A stretch of 7,164 bases of DNA from Actinomycetota bacterium (GTDB lineage Bacteria; Actinomycetota; Acidimicrobiia; Acidimicrobiales; Ilumatobacteraceae): contig SYDZ01000295.1 in assembly GCA_005801025.1 (NCBI GenBank), positions 1 to 7,164 of the forward strand, read 5' to 3'. Within the stretch, counting starts at the first letter, position 1. Every line of letters begins with the position of its first letter. The notes under the pieces were generated by a model. It saw only the letters and a list, made by a program, of their open reading frames with translations. It was not told the origin of the DNA and searched no databases. Below, one piece after another: positions 1 to 5,470 of the stretch. The translations under genes were made by a program, and so were the position numbers.

Positions 1-34
1 AGGGTGGTGTCCTAGGCCACTAGACGATGGGGGC
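1..34 (-). tRNA. tRNA-Glu, 5' half only (cut by window edge)
   Basis: Read on the minus strand from 34 down to 1, the sequence is the first half of a tRNA. It has a 7-base acceptor strand GCCCCCA, the TC linker, a D-arm with stem GTCT/GGAC around the loop AGTGGCCTA, the single A26, the anticodon 5' stem CCACC, and then CT, where the window ends just before the anticodon. The D-arm and anticodon stem (GTCTAG.GGCCTAGGACACC) are characteristic of bacterial glutamate tRNAs, so the isotype is assigned by resemblance and the anticodon itself is not visible. The gene starts 58 bases after the stop codon of the DUF2017 gene on the same strand, so it may be read through from that transcript or use its own promoter. 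I could not identify a clear promoter in positions 35-92. Confidence 0.85.
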
Positions 35-92
35 TAGGTACTCGTCCGATTGAGAGCGTGGCAACCCTAACAGGATGGGCGACAGTCTCCAC

Positions 93-578
93 CTAGACAG
101 ACGAATCCATCAGGGCTTGGATCGCATTTTCTAAGAGCCATGACAAAAAGTTATATAACGCCAACTCATCCGTTCGGGGATCTTCGTCATCAAGATCCTC
201 ATCGGCCTCACCAACCCCCAGCAGGGTGCCCAAAACCAGGCGAACGCTGTTGAGTGAGGCTGAAAAGGCGTCAAGTTGGGCGAATGTCAGTAGACCCACT
301 GAATCGTCTGCCAAAAACTCCTCCACTTGCGCAATGGAATGCAGACGACTGGCGACTAACTCGTCGCGCATCAATCGTTGATACTCCGTTTCAGCCTCCT
401 CGTTGGCGCTGTAGGCAGGGGGGAAGAGACGCGCCATTTTTGGGTCATCAGCAACGGAGGTTGTGAGAAGTTCACCAACTTCACCGATCAGGCGCCGCAC
501 GACATGGCGCTCCTCGGGACCGAGATTGAAAGAAAAGCCCTTTTTCGTGGCCGCGAAAGGAGGTTTGATACGCGCCAT
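93..578 (-). CDS. DUF2017 family protein, clpS-linked
   Basis: This encodes a soluble 161-residue protein of unknown function matching the actinobacterial DUF2017 family. Landmarks are an N-terminal FSFNLGPEERHVVRRLIGEV segment, ARLFPPAY, a central EYQRLMRDELVASRL helix, the signature SLNSVRLVLGTLLGV, a very acidic stretch (EADEDLDDEDPRTDE) and the ending YNFLSWLLENAIQALM. It looks wholly helical, with no membrane segment or signal peptide. The frame stays open upstream to 701, but that part lies inside clpS in another frame and gives an unrelated basic sequence, so I chose the ATG at 578. That ATG sits one base after the clpS stop, an arrangement typical of translational coupling. An AGAAGG lies about 12 bases upstream, slightly far for a ribosome site. 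In actinobacteria the family commonly follows clpS, which suggests a link with Clp proteolysis but does not give a function. Confidence 0.85.
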   Translation of the reverse strand: MARIKPPFAATKKGFSFNLGPEERHVVRRLIGEVGELLTTSVADDPKMARLFPPAYSANEEAETEYQRLMRDELVASRLHSIAQVEEFLADDSVGLLTFAQLDAFSASLNSVRLVLGTLLGVGEADEDLDDEDPRTDELALYNFLSWLLENAIQALMDSSV

Positions 579-579
579 A

Positions 580-930
580 TCAGAGTGAATCCTTCTCCAT
601 GGTTGCCCATAAACCGTGCTCATGGAGCCGATAAACATCCATTTCAGATTTTTCTTTTGGACCGCTAGCCACCACGGCCTTGCCCTTTTCGTGGACATCA
701 AGCATTAGTTGAGTAGCTTTTTCAAGGTTGTAGCCAAATAATTTCTGCAACACAAAAGTGACGTAACTCATGAGATTGATGGGGTCATTCCAGACCAAAA
801 CGATCCACGGATGATCGGGTGCTATTGACTCATCGAACTCCGTACGTTCCTTGGTGGCCGGCGTCGCGGCGACGAGAGTCACGCCATGTATCTTCACTCC
901 TTCATTGTCTCGGTTGGTTGACGTATTCAC
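580..930 (-). CDS. clpS: ATP-dependent Clp protease adaptor ClpS
   Basis: ClpS is a small cytoplasmic adaptor that binds N-end-rule substrates (destabilising N-terminal residues) and delivers them to a Clp ATPase, ClpA or ClpC, for degradation by ClpP. The 116-residue product has a flexible N-terminus of about 38 residues followed by the core fold: HPWIVLVWNDPINLMSYV, FVLQKLFGYNLEKATQLMLDVHEKGKAVV, then YRLHEHGLWATMEKD. N48, D49 and H80 correspond to the N-degron pocket residues (N34, D35 and H66 in E. coli), with the same 31-residue spacing between Asp and His. The start is uncertain. The first candidate is GTG at 930 with no good ribosome site. GTG codons at 897 and 882 follow an AAGGAG-like stretch that abuts the first, and all the choices leave the core intact. 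Its neighbour DUF2017 starts one base after the TGA stop, so the two are probably one operon. Confidence 0.93.
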   Translation of the reverse strand: MNTSTNRDNEGVKIHGVTLVAATPATKERTEFDESIAPDHPWIVLVWNDPINLMSYVTFVLQKLFGYNLEKATQLMLDVHEKGKAVVASGPKEKSEMDVYRLHEHGLWATMEKDSL

Positions 931-943
931 ACTCGCGTACGCT
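914..943 (+). promoter_or_regulatory. Weak candidate promoter for ctaB
   Basis: A TACGCT at 938-943 fits the TAnnnT pattern of a -10 box and ends 8 bases before the ATG at 952, which would suit a leaderless ctaB transcript. Upstream is TTGGTT at 914-919 (18-base spacing), or the better-matching TTGACG at 918-923 with a too-short 14-base spacing. The site would lie inside the 5' end of clpS if clpS starts at 930. This is pattern matching by eye and could be chance. Confidence 0.2.
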
Positions 944-951
944 CTTTATTG

Positions 952-1902
952 ATGTCTCTTGGTTCGCGCCCCGTAGTGCCTTCTCGGCTGAAGTCGGGTG
1001 GGGTATCTGTACATGGTGTCCGACGGGCGCCAACATCGGTTCTTGGCGGCTACATCGTGTTGATGAAGTTGCGAGTGGTCGAACTGTTATTGATTACGAC
1101 GGTCCCGACCATGGTCCTTGCCGAACAGGGTTGGCCATCGTGGGGCTTAGTGGCCGTGACCTTATTGGGAGGGACCCTGGCCGCGGGCGGGGCAAACGCC
1201 ATCAATATGGTGATTGATCGTGATATCGACGCTTTGATGGATCGCACCAAAACCCGTCCTCTAGTCACCGGACTGATCTCTCCTCGAGACGCCATGATTT
1301 TCGCATTAGCCCTGCAAGTCGCCGCTTTTTTGGTCCTTTGGGTGGGCGCTAACCTCTGGGCTGCTGTTTTGGCGTTATCGGCCACATTGTTTTACGTCTT
1401 TGTCTACAGTTTGTGGTTAAAGCGCACGAGTAAGCAAAACATCGTCATTGGTGGGGCGGCGGGGGCCGTACCGGTTCTCGTGGGCTGGGCAGCAGTGCAA
1501 AATTCTTTGGCTTGGGAGCCATTTATCCTGTTCACAGCCATATTTCTGTGGACGCCACCCCATTTTTGGGCCCTTGCGATCAAGCATTCCGATGAATATA
1601 AGGCTGCCGGAGTGCCAATGATGCCTTCGGTCGTGCCGATGAAGCAGACCATCCGCCAGATGCTGGTCTACACCGTGCTTTTAACGGCTGTCACCCTCAT
1701 TTTGGCCCCCGTGGCCAATTTGGGACCGATTTATTGGGTGTCGGCCCTCGTTTTAGGTCTGGCATTCACCGCCAGCACGGTTGATCTCAGTCGAAACCCG
1801 AGCACGGCGCGGGCGATGCGCGTCTTTGGTTTTTCGATCACTTATGTGACTTTGCTTTTCGTGGCCATGGCGGTCGATGTATGTGTGCGCCACGGTTTCT
1901 AA
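952..1902 (+). CDS. ctaB: Protoheme IX farnesyltransferase (heme O synthase)
   Basis: This integral membrane prenyltransferase of the UbiA family adds a farnesyl group from farnesyl diphosphate to protoheme IX, giving heme O, the precursor of the heme A used by aa3/caa3 oxidases. The first Asp-rich motif is N86AINMVIDRDIDALMDRT with TRPL (numbering from a TTG at 949). Further motifs are YSLWLKRTSKQNIVIGGAAGA, PVLVGWAAV, LWTPPHFWALAIKHSDEYKAAGVPMMPSVV (second active-site region, D215 and nearby) and a hydrophobic C-terminus; about eight or nine membrane helices are expected. The usual KPR at the start of helix 1 reads KLR here. The product is about 316 residues, near family size, with a basic leader of about 33 residues before the conserved YIVLMK. 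ATG at 952 is preferred; TTG at 949 and GTG at 976 also lie in frame, and none has a ribosome site. The gene is divergent from clpS and lies upstream of the oxidase genes it serves. Confidence 0.95.
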   Translation: MSLGSRPVVPSRLKSGGVSVHGVRRAPTSVLGGYIVLMKLRVVELLLITTVPTMVLAEQGWPSWGLVAVTLLGGTLAAGGANAINMVIDRDIDALMDRTKTRPLVTGLISPRDAMIFALALQVAAFLVLWVGANLWAAVLALSATLFYVFVYSLWLKRTSKQNIVIGGAAGAVPVLVGWAAVQNSLAWEPFILFTAIFLWTPPHFWALAIKHSDEYKAAGVPMMPSVVPMKQTIRQMLVYTVLLTAVTLILAPVANLGPIYWVSALVLGLAFTASTVDLSRNPSTARAMRVFGFSITYVTLLFVAMAVDVCVRHGF

Positions 1903-1974
1903 ACATCTTGCGTTTCAAGTATGTCAGCGGTGCAAAGTTGCTCGGGGATTTAGGTCTAAGCAGGAGTAAGTGAG

Positions 1975-1980
1975 TAATAT
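1975..1980 (+). promoter_or_regulatory. Possible -10 element for the oxidase gene cluster
   Basis: TAATAT in the 154-bp gap between ctaB and the first oxidase-like gene matches five of six bases of the TATAAT consensus. No convincing -35 box lies 16-18 bases upstream, so this is only a candidate. If real, transcription would start near 1987, with the palindrome at 2010-2028 in the leader. Confidence 0.18.
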
Positions 1981-2009
1981 CAGAGTTTGGAAATTGTTGT
2001 GAGACCCCC

Positions 2010-2028
2010 GAGGAATGTCACATTCCTC
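2010..2028. promoter_or_regulatory. Perfect 19-bp palindrome, candidate operator
   Basis: The sequence GAGGAATGT-C-ACATTCCTC is a perfect inverted repeat with 9-base arms around a single central base, ending 28 bases before the ATG at 2057. The symmetry stops abruptly on both sides. One central base is too short for a full hairpin loop, although an 8-bp stem with a TCA loop is possible. No run of T follows, so it does not look like a rho-independent terminator. Its shape and position suit an operator bound by a dimeric regulator controlling the oxidase cluster. The regulator cannot be named from sequence. Confidence 0.5.
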
Positions 2029-2056
2029 TCGTTGCGCGTGAAGCGAGTTATCTCGA

Positions 2057-3676
2057 ATGTCTTTAATTGAAACACATCAGAACTCGCAGGCACACGCTTC
2101 AACATCGTCGGTATCGGCGTGGTTGACAACGGCTGATCACAAGCGAGTGGGTCGACTTTTTATTGGGTCTGGGCTTATCGCTTTATTGGCTGGCCTGGTT
2201 CTCGCAGTGTTGATTGCTTTTGAGCGAATCAACGCTGACAGTTATCAAATTCTCTCAGAGAAATCGGTGACCCAGGTTTTGGCAACGACGCGACTGTTAC
2301 TGACTTTTGGTGCTGTTGTTCCACTTCTTCTTGGTTTGGCAATCGCCGTTGTGCCTTTGCAACTCGGGGCACGTTCCATCGCTTTCCCACGTTTGGCTGC
2401 GAGTGGATTTTGGATGTGGCTGACGGGTCTTGGTTTGGCAATCGCCGCAATCATCGGTAATGGTGGTCCGAGTGGAGGCGAGTCAGATCTAGTTGACCTG
2501 TACCTCGCATCGTCGGTGTTATTGGGCCTCGGTGTTTTACTAACGGCAATTTCCATCGTCGTGAGCGTGCTGACAAGTCGTGCCCCAGGGATGGGAATTT
2601 TAAGAGCGCCTTTATTCGCCTGGTCATCTTTTGTCGGAGCGCTGGCGCTTGTTTTGGCGATGCCTGTTCTGATTGGTACCACGATTTATCTCTACATTGA
2701 TCATCGTTACGCACGACTTGGTTTTGGTGGCAACTTTGGTGTCAACCGTTGGATTGGGTGGTCACTCTCACAGCCGTTTACATATCTTCTTGCGATCCCG
2801 GCACTTGGTATCGTCCTTGATGTCGTACCAACAATGAATCGTTCGCGTTTGGCGCAACGCCCAGCAGCGTTCGTCGCTGTCGGCCTTGTCGGCATTTCGG
2901 TGTTATCGGCAGTCACTCAAACAACAGTCACGCTTCCATGGGAAGGCGCCAAGTTCTTAGATAATGCTGGTGACAAGATCGCTGATCTTTTACCGTTCGT
3001 ACTTCTGACTGTTCTTCCAGTTCTAGGTTTACTCGGCGTCTTCGGTGTGTCATTACTGACATTGAAGTCGGCTCAACCTCGAGTAGCAGCCCCATTGGCC
3101 TTCGTTCTGCTCGGTTTGCTCGGCATTCTTGAAGGTTCTGCGGCACACATTCTGAGCGGGATTGAAGATGCTGGATTGTCGGGAACAATCTTCGAAGCTG
3201 GCACTTATGTGGCAGTCACATTCGGCGCAGTGATGATTGCCTTCGGTGGTATCTGTTATTGGGGTCCTAAATTATGGGGACGGAGCATCCCCGATAAAGC
3301 GGCGATCCCCTTGGCTTTATTGGGTTTTGTTGCCACTCTGTTGGGCTCGCTGCCGTACATGGTTGCTGGCTTCGCTGATCAACCCAGCGGACTAGTAAAT
3401 GGTTTTTCCTACAGCGGAGCGCAAGATCTTTGGAACATCGCAACATGTGGTGGATTTGTTTTGATGCTTTTCGTTACCGTGGCTTTCATCGCTCTGGCTT
3501 TGAAAAGTTTCACCAGTGGAACAACTGCTGGTGATGATCCGTGGGATGGCAGCACGCTTGAATGGGCGACGACCTCGCCACCACCTGTTGAGAACTTTGC
3601 CGCTCTTGCTGTTGTTGGGTCGGCGAGTCCCTTTGCCGATATGAAGTCCTCCACCTCAACTGGAAAGGGTGCCTGA
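2057..3676 (+). CDS. Cytochrome c oxidase subunit I-like protein lacking metal ligands
   Basis: This is a 539-residue membrane protein of about twelve helices, clearly related to heme-copper oxidase subunit I. It has DHKRVGRLFIG (27-37), VPLQLGARSIAFPR (99-112), QPFTYLLAIPALGIV (239-253), CYWGPKLWGR (400-409) and the C-terminal PWDGSTLEWATTSPPPVENF (495-514). Expected catalytic residues are missing. The low-spin heme His is Leu75 (TQVLATTR against TMHATTM in the coxA at 6745). The helix VI CuB His is Gln239. The helix VII His pair falls in AVTQTTVT (285-292) with no His. The helix X HFHY segment is absent and the stretch is about 7 residues short (TYVAVTFGAVMIAFGG). The D-channel Asp is Ser107, and the propionate Arg pair reads PSG. 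Only the helix VI Tyr (Y243) remains. It cannot be an oxidase of known type. The frame is intact, so a structural or regulatory role is inferred. The ribosome site before 2057 is weak. Pipelines would probably call it subunit I. Confidence 0.88.
   Translation: MSLIETHQNSQAHASTSSVSAWLTTADHKRVGRLFIGSGLIALLAGLVLAVLIAFERINADSYQILSEKSVTQVLATTRLLLTFGAVVPLLLGLAIAVVPLQLGARSIAFPRLAASGFWMWLTGLGLAIAAIIGNGGPSGGESDLVDLYLASSVLLGLGVLLTAISIVVSVLTSRAPGMGILRAPLFAWSSFVGALALVLAMPVLIGTTIYLYIDHRYARLGFGGNFGVNRWIGWSLSQPFTYLLAIPALGIVLDVVPTMNRSRLAQRPAAFVAVGLVGISVLSAVTQTTVTLPWEGAKFLDNAGDKIADLLPFVLLTVLPVLGLLGVFGVSLLTLKSAQPRVAAPLAFVLLGLLGILEGSAAHILSGIEDAGLSGTIFEAGTYVAVTFGAVMIAFGGICYWGPKLWGRSIPDKAAIPLALLGFVATLLGSLPYMVAGFADQPSGLVNGFSYSGAQDLWNIATCGGFVLMLFVTVAFIALALKSFTSGTTAGDDPWDGSTLEWATTSPPPVENFAALAVVGSASPFADMKSSTSTGKGA
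2329..2447 (+). repeat. Pair of identical 20-base direct repeats
   Basis: TCTTGGTTTGGCAATCGCCG occurs at 2329-2348 and again at 2428-2447, 99 bases (33 codons) apart and in the same reading frame. Each copy encodes a LGLAIA segment of adjacent membrane regions in the subunit I-like gene. The flanking bases differ at once on both sides. It could reflect local duplication or gene conversion, or convergent use of the same codons in hydrophobic helices. Confidence 0.55.
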
Positions 3677-4275
3677 TGCTTGCTTTACCTGCTGCTCCTC
3701 AACCAGCATCGCGCCGTCAAGTTTTTGTTGGAACTGCCGTCGCTGGCGCTGCTGGAATGATGTTGATCGGTGGAATGATGGCCACTTGGCTGAAGTTCCG
3801 TGCTGATGCCCCCGTTCGTGAGTCCCTCAAGCGAGGACTGATCAAGGATTGGATGCCAGAAAAGGTCATCGTCCCGGAGATAGCGACCAACTTGATGTTG
3901 ATCGGTTTCTTCGTGGTGTGCGTGATGGCTCAATGGGCTGTCTATTCGGCGAAGCGCAATGATCGCCCGCACACTGGATTGGCACTCAGTGTTTCGGCAC
4001 TGATGACGCTGGCAATTCTCAATGCACAGATTTTTATTTGGACGCAGATGGGAGTGGCCGCTCGTGATGGCGCATTCCACTCGATGTTCTATGCGGCCAC
4101 TGGCGCCATGACAGCCTTGCTGTTATCGGGCTTGGTGTACACCGCTGTTGCTGCTTTTCGATATTTGGGTGGTCGCAGTAAAGACATTGAACTCTTGTCA
4201 GCCCACGCTCTCTATTGGTACTTCCTAACGGTGGCGTTTTGCCCAGTGTGGTTCATCGTCTATGTGCAGAAGTGA
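3676..4275 (+). CDS. Cytochrome c oxidase subunit III-like protein, degenerate
   Basis: This is a 199-residue protein with about five membrane helices (roughly 17-38, 70-91, 100-122, 135-160, 176-197), the size and layout of actinobacterial subunit III (CtaE). Matching landmarks are GMMLIGGMMATWLKFR in helix 1, a central NAQIFIWTQMGVAARDGAFHSMFYAATGA region, and HALYWYFLTVAFCPVWFIVYV at the C-terminus. Residues conserved in working subunit III have changed: the TGFHGLHV-type histidines read TGAMTALL, YWHFVDVVW reads YWYFLTVAF, and the Glu after the Gln of helix 3 is gone. Subunit III binds no metal but stabilises subunit I, so this is probably the partner of the preceding subunit I-like protein. 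The ATG overlaps the previous stop by one base (TGATG) with GGAAAGGG six bases upstream, indicating translational coupling. Confidence 0.8.
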   Translation: MLALPAAPQPASRRQVFVGTAVAGAAGMMLIGGMMATWLKFRADAPVRESLKRGLIKDWMPEKVIVPEIATNLMLIGFFVVCVMAQWAVYSAKRNDRPHTGLALSVSALMTLAILNAQIFIWTQMGVAARDGAFHSMFYAATGAMTALLLSGLVYTAVAAFRYLGGRSKDIELLSAHALYWYFLTVAFCPVWFIVYVQK

Positions 4276-4288
4276 CGGTTACTAAATC

Positions 4289-5434
4289 ATGATTACAACT
4301 AGCTCAAAACTTTTCTACGGACTTGGGACATTGTCTTTTGTTGGCGCCTTGGTGTGGGTCGTCGCTCATGATGGCAGTTCACTCGGTTCAATCGCATTAA
4401 TTTTCCTAGCAGTTTCGCTGCTATTTCTCGGTGGTATTGCCTCGTATGTCCGTGATGGACATGTGCTCTCCACTGATACCACGGCACACGCATCTGCTCC
4501 TGCTGCTCAGAGTGCTTCGGGTAATAGTTGGTGGCCACTTGCCTCAGCGTTATCGCTTGGCATGGTGGTCGTTGGTCTGATCAGTTCACCGGGCATTTTT
4601 AAGATCGGTGTTGCTCTGTCAATCGCCATGTTTGGTGAATGGATGATTACAAACTGGAGTGATCGCGCCTCGGCTGATGCTACTTACAACGACAAAGTAC
4701 GCGGCTGGGTCGTGCATCCGTTGGAGATCCCCATCGGCGGAGCGCTGTTACTGACGGTGATTGTGCTCTCGTTCTCGCGGATCATGTTGTCAGTTTCAAC
4801 TGGGGCTGGTCCCATCATCTTCGGGGTCGTGGGCACTGTGGTCCTAGTGGGTGGATCGCTCGTATCAGTTCGGCGCGGCGTCAGTAAGACTTTAGTTGGT
4901 GGGGCATGTGCTGTCGCTCTCGTGGCTTTGACTGGTGTGGGTTTGGCAACGGCACTCAACGGTGAACGTCACGAACTCGTTGAAGCAGCAGAATACGATC
5001 ACTATGCAGTTCATCCCTGCGGCGAAGAAGCCGAAGAATATGACGAGGAAGCCAGTCGCGCGGTGTCTGCGAAGAGCAGCGTTGCGGCCACGGTCATTTT
5101 CAAAGACGGCGAGTTGTATGCCGAGATGGATGGATTTCCTGATCCGCTGACATCGATCAGCCTGCAACGTTCCTACGATTTGACGATCCTGTTCCGCAAC
5201 GAATCGGTCGGCGAACATCGCATGATCCTGAATTACGGCAATGTCGTTGAAGATCTTGGCGGTGGGGTCACGCGAGATTCAAAATTACAGGCATGCACAG
5301 CGTTGATCGGCGAGGGCGGAGAGCAAGCCATTATTGTTCGCATTCCTAAACCTTCATCTGCGAGTCCACAAAGCCCCTACAACATCGTTGTTTCTGGTGT
5401 TGAGGACTCGTCCATTGAGGTATTGGTGCCGTGA
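4289..5434 (+). CDS. Seven-helix membrane protein with cupredoxin-like external domain
   Basis: I do not recognise this 381-residue protein as a named family. Residues 8-53 form two helices with a short SYVRDGH end, resembling actinobacterial oxidase subunit IV (CtaF). A Ser/Ala-rich linker follows (about 60-80), then five more helices (about 81-100, 102-122, 146-166, 173-192, 201-222), putting the C-terminus outside the membrane if the N-terminus is inside. Residues 226-256 are acidic and contain H228, H238, H242 and C244. Residues 264-381 look like a beta-sandwich. LTILFRNESVGEHRMILNYG (298-317) resembles the first copper-ligand strand of cupredoxins, and C336 in LQACTALIGEGG sits where the Cys loop would be, but the following His and Met ligands are missing. 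It starts 13 bases after the subunit III-like gene without a strong ribosome site. Its place between the degenerate oxidase genes and coxB suggests a role in the same complex, perhaps assembly or copper handling; that is inference. Confidence 0.7.
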   Translation: MITTSSKLFYGLGTLSFVGALVWVVAHDGSSLGSIALIFLAVSLLFLGGIASYVRDGHVLSTDTTAHASAPAAQSASGNSWWPLASALSLGMVVVGLISSPGIFKIGVALSIAMFGEWMITNWSDRASADATYNDKVRGWVVHPLEIPIGGALLLTVIVLSFSRIMLSVSTGAGPIIFGVVGTVVLVGGSLVSVRRGVSKTLVGGACAVALVALTGVGLATALNGERHELVEAAEYDHYAVHPCGEEAEEYDEEASRAVSAKSSVAATVIFKDGELYAEMDGFPDPLTSISLQRSYDLTILFRNESVGEHRMILNYGNVVEDLGGGVTRDSKLQACTALIGEGGEQAIIVRIPKPSSASPQSPYNIVVSGVEDSSIEVLVP

Positions 5435-5470
5435 GTCACCTAGCCCCACATAGAGAACTGAACTGAGATC

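Noticed and set aside
150..159. Short palindrome GTTATATAAC
   Set aside because: It lies inside the DUF2017 coding region, where it encodes part of LALYNFL, and is short enough to arise by chance.
254..668. Two plus-strand open frames opposite DUF2017 and clpS
   Set aside because: They lie antisense to well supported genes, have no recognisable motifs and show compositions expected of shadow frames.
579..701. Upstream extension of the DUF2017 frame to an ATG at 701
   Set aside because: These 41 codons overlap clpS in another frame, give a basic Trp-rich sequence unlike the family, and the ATG at 578 sits directly after the clpS stop.
819..1217. Open frame of 132 codons spanning the clpS-ctaB junction
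   Set aside because: It overlaps clpS on the opposite strand and ctaB in another frame, both of which have clear family motifs; its own sequence shows none.
1907..1919. Small hairpin CTTG-CGTTT-CAAG after ctaB as a terminator
   Set aside because: The stem has only four pairs and no T-run follows, so it does not qualify as a rho-independent terminator.
2044..2055. Inverted repeat CGAG-TTAT-CTCG just before the ATG at 2057
   Set aside because: A four-base stem this short is common by chance; it could affect translation slightly, but nothing supports a regulatory role.
2057..3676. Reading the subunit I-like gene as a pseudogene or frameshifted coxA
   Set aside because: The frame is continuous for 539 codons, conserved structural motifs run from end to end, and it is translationally coupled to the next gene. 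The losses are substitutions and one short in-frame gap, not disruption.
4684..5218. Minus-strand open frames beneath the cupredoxin-like gene
   Set aside because: They are rich in Thr, Pro and Arg without motifs, as expected for the complement of a hydrophobic coding frame.
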